Source: Sweltsa coloradensis | Lineage: Eukaryota; Arthropoda; Insecta; Plecoptera; Chloroperlidae | NCBI GenBank assembly: GCA_024449915.1 | Contig: JAMZAV010000359.1 | Coordinates: forward strand, 310,001 to 374,000 | Length of the DNA: 64,000 nucleotides | Direction of reading: 5' to 3' | Shown: positions 48,748 to 59,875 of the stretch, piece by piece | Numbering within the stretch: the stretch's first letter is position 1 | Layout of the letters: the number at the start of each line of letters is the position of its first letter | Position numbers and translations under genes: made by a program | Notes under the pieces: generated by a model | What the model was told of the DNA's origin: nothing | What the model saw: only the letters and a program-made list of their open reading frames with translations | The model's database searches: none

Positions 48748-49209
48748 TTAAACGAGAGGGAGCGTAGCGAGTGAGTGCCTCCATTCAACTCAAACGGCGC
48801 TTATTCTGTGATTTTGTGTCTGTCTGTACGTCGAAAATCAGCCGAACCGCTGAACAGATTGCGCTGAAATTTTAAACAGACATCCCGTGTGAGTTTCCTG
48901 AGAATTGTTAACAAAATCAGCTAGATCCACTGCGCTTTAAACCTACAATAAATAAAAATGTGATTAAAAAAAATATCGATAGCATTTGTTTAGATTTTTC
49001 ATATGTAAAAAAGGCCACAGCCTGCAATATACTAGAGAAACGTCAAAGTCGTTGTAAAACGAGTGAGTGAGCCATGTGTTGAGTACCCGGTATCATTCCC
49101 CATACTGGGCTTGATCCAGCCTTAGGTATAGGGGAAGAAAGGGGATGTTCCCGGGTACTCAATACTTGTCTTACTCACTCGTTCAACAACGACTTTGGCG
49201 TTTCCCTAG
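48748..49209 (+). mobile_element. Family B Helitron/Helentron-like element (B2), head to tail with B1
   Basis: Its TTAAACGAGAGGGAGCGTAG start directly follows the CTAG of B1 with no spacer. It has the same body motifs as B1 in a 462-bp length and ends CTAG at 49206-49209 followed by T. Removing both elements would leave an A|T junction (CTCA|TATA), the same target as family A. The terminal 178 bp (49032-49209) are palindromic, with a few mismatches. Confidence 0.7.
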
Positions 49210-50804
49210 TATACTACATGTAGATGCCGTAAATTAGAAAATGTACTTATCCTAACATGGCCGCCTGCACTGTCATCATGACGTCACGTGAATTAAAAGA
49301 GCATCGTGTCATCTCGCCGATGCCTACTTCACACACTTGGAACATGAAGCGTACTTCTCCAGATTCGGCTGTTTCGCAAGAATATCCCAATACTCCTAGC
49401 TGTTAGCTGTTAGCCACTTGAGCCGGCTATTTGGAAGTATGTCAAGAGCGAATTGTAACGACTCGCATGGCCCTTGACTCACTGTACAGCCAGCCTAGAG
49501 ACCTTCCTAACACATCACTAAACTTTTCAAACCTACACGAGGTTCATTCGGCGAACAATCTAGGCCTTGGGGCTCAGCTCGAGATGGGTTTTTGTGCGTG
49601 GTCATTTTGTTGTATGTCCAAATATGTCCACATTAAAATAAGTGATTTTTTGCTGTATACATTTTTGCTGTTTTTTTTCTTAATTTAATTTTTTAGATTT
49701 GTTTTTAGATTTTTTCGTAATATATTATCATCGTAGGCTATGTTGTGGAGAAACGTATATTTTCAAAGAATTATTGCTTACTATCAAAATATGTATTGTG
49801 TATTTTTTATTTTTTATTGCCAAATAAAGCAAAAATAAAAATATCTTAGATTTTGGAGAAATTTTGTAGTTTGCGTAGGATCTTTTTCTCCAAACGGCTG
49901 ATTTTTGCTAGAAAGCTAGAAATTTTACTCGTTTTATGCCTTTCATGCAGTTCTAAGTACGATTGTCAAAATGACAAAACTTGATTAACATATGTTTGAG
50001 TTTTTTTTCCAAAATATCAAGGTCTAAAAACTGATATATTATGAAGAAGAATATTATTAAATTTTGACTTTACGTTTTAACAAACCTTTGATAATGATTT
50101 TTGATATTCTACGTTCTCACATCTGATGTAGTATGTGCGTGAATAAGCGCTAACCGGCCAATAACTAATTAAAAATACCAAACTCACTATGTTTCAAATT
50201 TCCAAATATTCCCCCCCACATCTCATTATGCAATCTCCAAAGCGTGATCTCTGCAATCATTTTCCTGGTTATGATTCATTTAAGTTGATCTCATTGGAGT
50301 GAAATACTCAACAGTAATATCTTCCACGATCATAAGGTGATTTATTTATTGATTAGCATACTCGGTTTTCCTCGTGGGCTGAGCTTGGAGCGACGCCATG
50401 ACACGCACAGCACAGATAAATGCATTTCAATACCCTGCCATGAATAGTACCGAGTTTATTATTGTCGACAACGACCAAAGCTTATGAGTTATGCAATGAG
50501 GGTAATCGTCGGGTTGTAATGAACCTTGTGGCGATGTCAAGTCAGTCTGAAGGATGTGGGTGATGTAGTCAAGTACAGATAGCATCATCTCATTTGGGAA
50601 GTAAGAAGCAGATCATGTTCGAAAGTTGAAATTTCTGATGCAAGGGCGAATCTAGGTCGGTCTGTCTTTTATTTAGACAGTCAGTCATTTAGTCAGTTAG
50701 TTTTTCATCTCATCGGTTATTTAGTCAGTCCAATACTGATATAACTCTGTTTTTCAATCTTTAGAAGACACATACTGTGAACAAAACTGATCATAAATAA
50801 TAAA
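49210..50804. other. Non-coding stretch with a CRE/E-box string
   Basis: TGACGTCACGTG at 49279-49290 overlaps a CRE palindrome and a CACGTG E box in a GC-richer stretch (49240-49600). This could be a regulatory element, but position alone does not show it. The frame at 49431-49688 is unrecognised. No gene supported. Confidence 0.4.
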
Positions 50805-50995
50805 ATAATTTTTAAAATCGTATTTAGAATCTTCCCACTCAGTGACATAACTAATTTTCAGTGGTGGACATGTAAGCAGACCATGCAACCCTGTAAGCGT
50901 CCACACAATGAGGAGTTAATAATTACCAACTATAGAGACCGACATTTTTAAATAGGAAAAACCGATCAATCAAGCTGGACACGATTCCACCCGCG
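50805..50995 (-). mobile_element. SINE-2 fragment (minus strand)
   Basis: Shares AAGCAGACCA-GCAACCCTGT, ATAGAGACCG, AAACCGATCAATCAAGCTGG and ACACGATTCCACCCGC with 7893-8062, and the CCCACTCAG-GACATAAC end with 28668 and 5893. An AATAATAAAATAA tail lies at its low-coordinate end. The tRNA-like head is missing, so it is 5'-truncated. Confidence 0.65.
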
Positions 50996-51629
50996 ATATA
51001 CAATTTTATCGAAAATTGAGTTAAAATTAACATATAATTTTTTGAAATGTCATAATTTTTTTTGCCATTTCCTTTCTGGGTCTATTTTTACAATTTTAAG
51101 GCAAACATCCAGATTTTTATTCCTAAAACCCCTTTATTTCCACTTTACACAAAACTAACTAAAACCATATGGTGAAAGAATGTCTGCAATCATCTCTCCC
51201 GCACTTAACAGCTGACTATTATATTGTCATAGCGAATGTTGATTCGTCCCTAGTTCCCTGGCATTTCCGCACCCCTTTCATTTCATTGATAATTAATGCT
51301 ATCAACTGCGTCAACATTGCCGCCACCCTTCCACGTGGTTTGTCCCTGTGTTTTGTCTATTGCCAACCCCCGCGAGTTAATGGGTTTAATTCCGACCATG
51401 TGGCTGGCTGGCTGCCTGGCTGTTGTAATCGATCTATGCTTCCTGTCCTACCACAACATTCCTAGACGTACCACATGGCGGGGTCAGGGGGCAATTTGTT
51501 CCGGTGCCCACTGAGCTCTTCGATCGGGTACAATGTGCCCCTTTAGTAGAGACTTATTAGAGGTCTTCCAAGTTACAAGGTTCTTGGTACGGAAGGTTTT
51601 AAAACTATTTTATTTTTTTACGAACATTT
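50996..51629. other. Non-coding stretch
   Basis: AT-rich to about 51170, then moderately GC-rich to 51560. Overlapping 98- and 72-codon frames here have no recognised motif. No exon boundary can be defended. Confidence 0.4.
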
Positions 51630-52245
51630 TTGGATGAGCGAAGCGAGCGTAGCGAGCGAAGCGAAGATTCCATTTCACTACACTGGAGAAACAAATCCAG
51701 AATGTTTTTTTTCTCTTTTTTCTTTTTTTTCTGTTTGTATTATTGTGTGTTTGTTAACACGATTCCGGCTAAACCAATACTCCAATTGCGATGAAATTTT
51801 ATGGAGGCCTTCGAAATCTCTGAACTTAGAACTGCCACGTTTTTGAGCGCAATCGAAAAATTTTTTCTCATGAAAATCGCAATTTTACGATTTTTTTCGA
51901 TTAAAAAAAAATCGACTTATAACACCTACATGCTTAATCCGATTTTAATGATTTTTTCACAGAACCTTAATTTCATGAATTAAGATATTCTTGTGAAATT
52001 TGAGCGCAATCGAAAAATTATTTCTCATGAAAATCGAAATTTTACGATTTTTTCTTTTTTTAAAATTACGATTAATAAAAAAATTAAGTAAATTTTTAAT
52101 TTTATTTAATTTAATTTTTAAAAAATCTTCGACTTAGTAATAATTTTTTCACAGAACAACAGAAAATCCGCATAACACAATGGCAGCTCAATGCACCAAT
52201 ATTACGCTCATCCAACAACGCGGCGGGACTTAAGCGTTTTCCTAG
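51630..52245 (+). mobile_element. Family A Helitron/Helentron-like element (A6), short form
   Basis: A 616-bp copy with both termini: TTGGATGAGCGAAGCGAGCG at the start and ...CTCATCCAACAACGCGGCGG, then ACTTAAGCGTTTTCCTAG (ends 52245) followed by T. It has fewer internal units than A2, A3 and A5, which explains the shorter length. Repeat C2 begins 50 bp beyond. Confidence 0.75.
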
Positions 52246-52296
52246 TGATATGAGCGAAAACACAAGGCGATGTATTAAAACTTAAAATTAAAAACT

Positions 52297-52947
52297 TAAA
52301 GGGGCTATTACCCCAAAAAATAATTTTTTACCACATAATCTATAGCAAATACCACAACAAAATGGCCGTTTAAAAATTATATCTTGTAACTGTGATTTTA
52401 CACGAATTTTTCAATTTTTTTGATCCAGAAAAATAGCGAAAGTTGGCGTTTTGGATGATTTCTTAAATCGGCTTTAACATGCATCATTTTTGTTACGCAT
52501 AGATACTAGAACATCATACCAATCTTAATTGGCCCTTTATAACATCGTGTCTTGAAACTGGGCACAAATATGCACTCAAACACGCAAAAATATATGCATT
52601 CCAAAATCACAACCTTCTTGGTAATCAGCATATTTTGACCGAACGACTTGCCCAAATTACAAAACAAAATATGGAGTATTTACAGAAAAGGCTGTGAGTA
52701 CGTCAATAATGGTCAATATTGTTTTTGATCAAAATCTTCCAAGGTCACGGGGCATAAAGATCGTCCCCATGTTATTTCTTATGGGAGATTTTTGCCGATG
52801 GGACCTAGCTCGAAAAATACTAAGTTTGACAATTTTTTGGGGGTCAATGGTGGACCCAATAATTGTTCTTGTAATTTCTTAATTCATAACTAGCTAGCAT
52901 GAATGATTTTTTTTTTAGTTTAGCGGGTGAATACTGAATACCCCTTT
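52297..52947 (+). mobile_element. Interspersed repeat C, copy 2
   Basis: The fuller copy of the family at 14120-14690. It starts AAAGGGGCTATTACCCC and ends GAATACCCCTTT, giving short inverse ends of about 12 bp with two or three mismatches. Shared internal blocks include CACGCAAAAATAT and TTTGACAATTTTTTGGG. Non-coding, about 650 bp, probably a non-autonomous DNA transposon. No clear target duplication. Confidence 0.6.
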
Positions 52948-53591
52948 CAAATTTAAGTGTTTACAGAATTTCATGAGTTGCTATAAAGCCTGATGCCGTA
53001 TTCTGCTATTTCTGTAACTTTTTCTGTTTGCTAATTTTTCAGTATTGTTCTTGAGAAAGTCTGTGACATTTAGAATACAATTTGATATTTTTGAATTGTA
53101 ATCGTGATACTTATTTTCAAATCAACTCGGGCACATTGACATTATTTTACACCCATGATTTGCATAATTTTAAATAAAATATAAGCCCAATGAATGCAGA
53201 TAAACCTATTAGTAAATAATAATTGGTTGTAATTATTTTAAAATTATTTTAATGCTGTTTTATTAAATGAAATTTACAACTGTTTTATTTATCCCACTTC
53301 TTTCTTAATCAATATAAAATTACATTATTTCAAATATAAAATTAACAATGCCTACCAAATTTAATCAATGATCGTGAGACATACTTATACTTTGAGGAGG
53401 GATCCACTTCATTCTACGTGGCAATATTTTTTAGCGTGTTTGTTCTCTTGCTCGTCGTAAACCCGTTGGTCACACTCACACTGGCTCGAAGCCTACTTCA
53501 CTCTGTCACAGAGCGAGGGCAACTGCCTCTGTTCTGTTCTGTTCTGTGCTGGTTGGAAGAAGAAGCTTGGAACTCCCTCGTGCGCTACCCA
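52948..53591. other. Non-coding stretch
   Basis: AT-rich to 53380, then a GC-richer run leading into the palindromic tandem repeats. No gene supported. Confidence 0.4.
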
Positions 53592-53757
53592 GGGTGTACA
53601 CCGGTGTACACCCTTGACTGGAGGCCTGACGTGCTCTAGTGCAGCTAGTTGCACCGGAGTACACCGGTGTACACCCTGGGTCTGACGTGCTCTAGTGCAG
53701 CTAGTTGCGCCGGAGTACACCGGTGTACACCCCTGACTGGAGGCCGGACGATGCCCG
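53592..53757. repeat. GC-rich tandem repeats around a GTACACCGGTGTAC palindrome
   Basis: The 14-bp palindrome GTACACCGGTGTAC occurs three times (53596, 53659, 53715). In the first copy the symmetry extends to 22 bp (53592-53613). Between copies, GACGTGCTCTAGTGCAGCTA recurs, giving units of about 60 bp. The block is followed by a CRE-type TGACGTCA at 53828-53835. Confidence 0.85.
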
Positions 53758-56149
53758 AGGACGATGCCCCGCGAATATCTGGGTGAGTTGAGGCTGTGTT
53801 TTATTTTACGGCAAGGACCTCGCGGTGTGACGTCACAATGGTACTTCACAGTTGACGGGGCTCACACGTGTAGTGTGCGCGGCTTCTCGCCAGGAGTCGG
53901 CTGCGTGCGCCGGACTCGGCACAGTGTTACAAATATGTACAAGGTGGCAAGTTCCTAATAATAAACAAACGGCACATAGGCGTAGTGAAGAGGGAAATTT
54001 ACAAAAATTCACTCGTTCACATTCCTCACAACTCAATTTTTCCTTATCCACCATAACCTCCGAACAAATTATAAACCTTTTTCACCGTGAGTTTATCAAC
54101 ATATCCAGCTGGCATTTGATTTAATTCCATAATCGTCGAATTTAGAAATTACCCCTAATAAATACGCTTGGCTTACAATTACACTATATTATGCTATTTG
54201 TGGTATTGCTAAGGATTATATTAATGTGTATTGACAATCATTAAATAATAATAAAATAAAATAAAATTGACTGTATTTCTGCCGTTTCAACTTTCTTCTA
54301 ATGAGTAACTGTATGAAATGCACGAACAAACAAAACATCACACCAAAGTCTTTGAAATGAAGTACAATTTTGATAAAATCTGTTTTCACACAATGTTTCA
54401 ATAATTTTTTGATACTATCCTTTACTTGCTTTCCTCCTTCTCAGTATAGAATGTCCAAATCTTAACATTTGAAATGTCAGATACTTGTCCATTATTAAAA
54501 TATTCGTCTCACCATTTTTAAAACATAATGATTCCATGAAGTTAATGGCACAAATTCCAAGTATTTATAACACAATTTTTGAGTTTCACATTTGCATTTT
54601 CACACTTAGTTCTCATTTTATATCATCTTCGTTATTAGGTAAGTTTTAATGATAGGGCGCAAAAGAAAGTGGGTAGGTTGGTACCGTGTTCTTATAGCAC
54701 AACCAAGTTACCTAATTAGTGTTCAACAATTAGATTTAATTACCTACCATCGATATAATACGTAAAGAATGGGAAGAACCGAATTGAGTTGCACTTTTAA
54801 TACGTTGTGCGATAAGCTAGTGACCTCAACGCATGTTTCCTCAATTCGAGTGATATTATGAATACTTCAGTTGATAACACTATCGTGTTACGTTTACATG
54901 GTATTAATTAATAAACAAAGCGGTAGCTATACAGGAAAAAATGTCGGCCTACACTACTTATGCTGTGTAATAAGTATGTGTACTTACGCTGTAATTCTTA
55001 CACTAACAAATAAATAAATGATTGTTGGTTTTTTTTTAGGCGGAGTGTCGTGTTGTCATTTTAATCTTTTTTTTAAACTCGAAATCTCGAAAAAAAAAAA
55101 TATATATATTTCTAAAGCTTGACTTCAAAAATTAAGACGTTGAAAGAATAGAGAAAGTTTACGTTTACAAGACTCGAAAAAATTCACGAACTCCAAACAA
55201 TTGAAGAATAAAGTCGGTCTCAAAAATGAGTTTCAGTTTTATGTTCTAGTCGATCATATCTGCCCTTTAGCATCGCATCGTGTATCATGCAGATTTCTAA
55301 AGTAGGTTCAAGGCTCTTACCATCTTTTACGTCAAGAAAGAAGACTTGTTATTAGTCCTAAACAAGCCAATAAGTCAGTCAGTACACAAGTAATCATATC
55401 TGAAAATTACATAAATTACACTATTGTATTCTGTAAAACACATTTGGGTCACTAAATCATAGTTCTAAATTTATTGGCTAGATCATCATTCGTTAATATG
55501 TTTCTTAAATTGTAATCTGCTCACGTTTGGCATTGGTATCGTAGATATTTAACATAATTTAGTACACAGTTAGAAAATCAAGTATTTTGCATCAAAGTAC
55601 ATGTAACAAGGTTGTTTGCATTGTACCAGAACGTACTTAATGAAAGGTTTAGTTTTTGGCAAATAATTTAAGTATTTAATTACTACTCATTATGATTATA
55701 TATGATATTAATTTATTCAAATTGGCACAGAACATTATAAATCCGTTTAAAATTATTACTAACATTTAAATAATTTAATGCTGATAATTTTGCCACGAGA
55801 ATGATTGTGTTTAAAAATGATTGGTTATTTTAAAATAATAACGTTTTTTAAAAGTATTTTGCTATCGCAAATTCGCATTTCGTTAGCGGAAACATGTTTG
55901 AGTACAATATTCTAGTAGATCTACTTTATTTTTAGACTAGTCGTGACTGAAAGAAGTTTGACCCCAAACATAGAATGTAAACTTTCCTTTGACAAATGCA
56001 GCCAAACTTTAGAACCATGATGCATCCAGCCTTCACTTCCTCTACCAATTAATGTTAATCGATCACGTTAAAACGTAATTAAATCAAACCCAATGCAAAC
56101 GTGTCTCGTCAATGCTAAAGACGGCATGTAAGGAAAAGGTAAATCCTAA
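53758..56149. other. Non-coding stretch
   Basis: 53758-53940 remains GC-rich and contains a donor-like CTGGGTGAGT (53778) and TGACGTCA (53828). Beyond 53960 it is AT-rich with no recognisable repeat or gene. Several small frames overlap on both strands without known motifs. Confidence 0.4.
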
Positions 56150-57115
56150 ACCGCGCGGTTCGTTTGTATCGAGAGTGAATTCGGTGCACAGAGAGCGAGA
56201 GAGAGAGAGAAGATGGTAGCTTCAACGTGCGAGAGTGAGAGAGCGATATGATTTGCACTTGATAGAATGAGGCCAAACGTTGCGAAGGGGTAATGGCCTT
56301 CTTCTAAGTGATATTGTCCCCCCTCCACTTCTCTAGCGCGCTGCATCGTCCGCACCGCAGCCTTGCCGAGCTCTGCACTCGCTCGACTATACGGAAAAGT
56401 GAAACTTCATTACCGTATCGTCATTCCACGGAGAGTAGTGTGAGTTTCTGTTCCCGCGCGTTTCTCGCTCGTACCACGCGATACAGGAAGTTCGAGGGAC
56501 GTTTTCGGCCCTTTTGGGCCTTGATTTTAATTTGGGACTTTTTTCGGGAATTATTTTCGATTTCGATTATCAACAGTGAACGCAAAATGTGAAACAACAG
56601 TGTTTTTTAATTTTATATTGATTTCTTAAAATTAATTCTGTGATTGTTGTGTGCCAACGTTCAACACGAAAGTACAGTTTCGTCAACAGTGCAGACTTTT
56701 AACGAAGTCAAGGATTATTACCGAATATTAGTGTGTGATTATAATATAAAATATTGATTATATTTACGTTAACCAATAACCAATACTTTAAAGTTTAAAA
56801 CACAATCTTGTGTAAATTTAATATTTACAAAAATATTTTTTTTAAAGTTTTATGTGAATCTCTAGAATAATTTCTTCCGCGTGTTTCAGTGTTAAATATT
56901 TTTCTACCGTGTGTTAGTGTCAGTGAACAGATTGGTGTTTTACGTCTAGTGTGTTTTGTTTAGTGAAGTGTGCAACAATGGTTAATTGAAAGTGATTCTG
57001 TGAGAGGATATTTCACGCACGTCGCCACATTTGGATTACTCTTCGCCTTCATCTGTGGATTTATTTGGGATTAACCACGACCGAGTGGATTGTATGAGTA
57101 ACTCCGCACTTCAAG
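56150..57115 (+). CDS. Candidate 5' UTR and first coding exon (unknown gene)
   Basis: A GC- and CpG-rich patch with a GA-repeat (56195-56215) is followed by a long leader with GTGTGTTAGTGTCAGTGAAC-type sequence. At the end, ATG at 57094 opens seven codons (MSNSALQ) and meets a consensus splice donor, CAAG|GTGAGAG, at 57115/57116. A short upstream ATG at 56986 ends after three codons. This looks like an arthropod developmental-gene first exon, but neither the transcription start nor exon 2 can be seen, and the protein is too short to name. Only 57094-57115 would be coding. Confidence 0.35.
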
Positions 57116-57731
57116 GTGAGAGTGAAAGCTGGCAGGTAGAGGACCCGGCCATGGAACCTAACAAACTACGTTCCCCACATTAATAATAATTAGGAGTGAC
57201 CTTAGAGCAAAGATATCATTAATTAATTATGATGGATATTGACGAATTAATTCGATTTATCGTTTCACGCGTAGCACAGTTTCCGATAAGTTGACCATCA
57301 ATTATCAAAGCTATACATACAATACATTGGATACATTTTTAACGCATTTATATCAGATATGTTCGAGCTTAGTATCAAAATTTGGTTTTGAAGCGTTTTA
57401 AAATCTCAAAGTTAGCCCTTAAAAAGATCAATTCCTTTCCCCTCTTCTAAAACCCAACGATGTTTTTTTTTGCTCTCTGAATTCGTAATGGATAAACGTT
57501 CATTGATTTAAAACCAAAAAATATTAATAATCTATAACTTCACAATGAGTTCACAATATCTGTGGGCAAATCCTAGTTTAAAAAGTAACATTTCGTGCCG
57601 TATACAAAAATGGTGAACTTTCTATTTAGCATCACAAAACACAAAACTTTAGCTTGCTTAACTAAACGTTAGTTTACGTTAACGGCTTACGAAGACGTTA
57701 AATTTTAAATATTAATTCAAAATATTTATTG
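57116..57731. other. Non-coding stretch (possible start of intron 1)
   Basis: Follows the candidate splice donor. AT-rich with no recognised element. Confidence 0.35.
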
Positions 57732-57795
57732 TAGCCCAGGTCTTAGCTTCATAAAACATCGTGGCCATGGGTTCGAATCCCATTAAATTGAACCT
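57732..57795 (+). repeat. tRNA-like fragment
   Basis: B box GGTTCGAATCCC with a paired T arm ATGGG-TTCGAAT-CCCAT. The upstream GTCTTAGCTTCATAAAACAT does not fold into a D arm. A SINE head fragment is the likely origin. Confidence 0.45.
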
Positions 57796-58859
57796 CATCC
57801 TCAACATTTATGTTAATCCACTTAGCAGAGCTAGTATAACATATAGGTACCTTCACATGTATAATTCAAATTTAACCACATACAATAGCGTGCAACATTC
57901 TTCGTTGTTAAAAATAATCGTTGGTAACAAAGTTTTCCTAATGTTTTGACTGTTCGCTTCCCGGTTCAACACCACTGTTCGTTCATATTCGGAAGCTTTT
58001 AATGTTACTCGTTGATAATTAGTAAAGTTTTGTAAAAACGACAGGAAACGAACAACGCGGAATGTCAGCGCCGCGCTATTGACCCCTGGGTAGGTATGTG
58101 TCCGAGCGTGTTTGGGGGGGGGGGTGGCCAAACCGCGGTGCTTGAACTTGGTGTAAAAATACTGTCGTGTCGCGCGCGCCGAGCGGGGCCCACGTCTGTA
58201 TTCACGCAATATTATGTGTGTGGGGGGGGGGGGGTAAGTTTGTTTACCTTTGTCCGTCTGGCCCTCAGCCTAATTACGAGAGGGTGACGACTTGAGGCCT
58301 AACGTGAGCTGGATTGAACTTTGATACACCGCACTCGTTATTATAAAAACATTCTAGATCATTTACACCGTCACCACATACGAATCACTCCGAAACGTGC
58401 TAATTTCGTTAAATATTTCAATTAGTTTCGCGAGAATTTCACCGACAACCTTGATAATTTATGCTCTTGATGACCGATATAAAGCGTTTACACCTGACGA
58501 ATACTCTATACGTGTTGAGCTTCTAGTAAACAATATGGCGTCACACCTTGCGGGGTGTGACATCACGGCCGTCAAGATCTCAAAGCACAACAATGACCAA
58601 CAGTGAGACACAAAACCAAGGTTCATTGATACTGGCTTACCTTCTGTTAGCGATGAACCTTGGAGAGAGATCGTATTGTCCGTACTTGTGTGTGTTACAG
58701 AGGCCAACATCTCGCGCGAATAATATAATATAGTATTCCTGCTCTGCCCGGGGCCTGTTGGGATTTCACCAAACTCACCTTCTCTGGTTCAAACAGAAAT
58801 TAAATTTGAATTTGGGTAACCTGCCCAGTGTGCAATGCATGCCTCAATATACATTGTTA
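57796..58859. other. Non-coding stretch with two poly-G runs
   Basis: G runs at about 58108-58120 and 58220-58233 lie in a GC-richer stretch (58060-58330). Unrecognised 118- and 83-codon minus frames cross the area. No gene supported. Confidence 0.4.
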
Positions 58860-59284
58860 TTATTTTATTTTATTTATTTATTTAACGTCTATCCTATTTA
58901 GTTTAAAAACTGATTTACAAAGAGGACAACTAAATTAATCAAATTACATAGATGCAGACACAACAATGAACTACATTTTAAGTAAATATTTGAAATAGTA
59001 ATATTACAACAATGCATTAAAAAACTCAACAAATTTGATAACAAATAAAAAGGATATTAAATGCAATTTATGTATGAATCAAAAATAAAAAAGGGTGGAT
59101 ACTAGATTGGAGTTAGGACATTTGTGAAGGCGTTTCCGAGGGCTGTGTAAAAGGACTCAATTCGCATTTTCGACTGAGAAATAAATACCTTTGAAAAAAC
59201 TTTGTGAGGATTTCCGTTCACGACAGGGTTCGACCTCGGGACTTCCCGAATCTGTCGCGCGCTTAGCGCTCGAGCAAACACTGC
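58860..59284 (-). mobile_element. Full-length SINE-1 with LINE-like tail (minus strand)
   Basis: Read leftwards from 59284: a tRNA-like head (CTCGAGCGCTAAGCGCGCGA, B-box-like GGTCGAACCC), a body with GTCCTAACTCCAATCTAG, then AATTGCATTTAATATCC, ACTAAATAGGATAGACGTTA and (AAAT)n at 58860. The terminal part is the same tail found alone at 25266, 60770, 61500 and 63700. Head, body and LINE-derived tail in one unit of about 425 bp is the classic SINE layout. Confidence 0.65.
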
Positions 59285-59704
59285 CGGAAATGTTTATCGG
59301 AGTATGACGTCTCCAATCAGTGGTTAATTTCTAAAATAATAAGTGGGTGACGCTTGACGATCTCCCGCAGGCAAAAATGTTTAAATCAGGGTTTTTGGAA
59401 TGATTAGTGAGCGTTTCAGAAAAAATACGGGACTGAATGCAATACCGAATTTCTATCGTTTTGTGTAGTGTAAAAACCAGAAAACCTTTTTCCAAAAAAG
59501 AAGTGGGCGGACGCGGATTTCTTTGTATTCATTACAGTCATTTGTTTTTCTACAACAATGCTTTCATGTACGGGAATATGGCTGCTATGCGTTTACATGG
59601 CAATCTTTGTTGTACGGCAATATGTCAGCCAACAATGTTTATGATGTCATGTGCATTGGGCTCGATGAATTCAATAAATATGCTTTTCTATGCAAAACTT
59701 GGTT
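59285..59704. other. Non-coding stretch
   Basis: Two overlapping frames (59437-59720) encode nothing recognised. Possibly unique sequence between two SINE copies. Confidence 0.35.
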
Positions 59705-59875
59705 AAGGATGTTAGGGTAGGCCTATATTTCTCAAGGGATTGAAAAATTACTGTTTGAGAGGACTAAATCTCAGCATTCGCTTAAGAAAACATTGCGAAA
59801 AACTTTCAGGCAGGATTGCCAGTGAGTACTGATTCGATAGGTCCACCTATTGAATCAGAGTGATGTGGTTTATCG
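59705..59875 (-). mobile_element. SINE-1 fragment (minus strand)
   Basis: Carries the SINE-1 body CGAAAAACTTTCAGGCAGGA and TTGAATCAGAGTGATG, matching the GAATCAGAGTC segment of the other copies. The head is largely lost and the tail absent. Confidence 0.5.

Noticed and set aside
53493..53849. 118-codon minus frame with repeated Gly-Val-His-Arg-Cys-Thr-Pro
   Set aside because: The repetition comes from the palindromic tandem DNA repeats and not from a protein domain.
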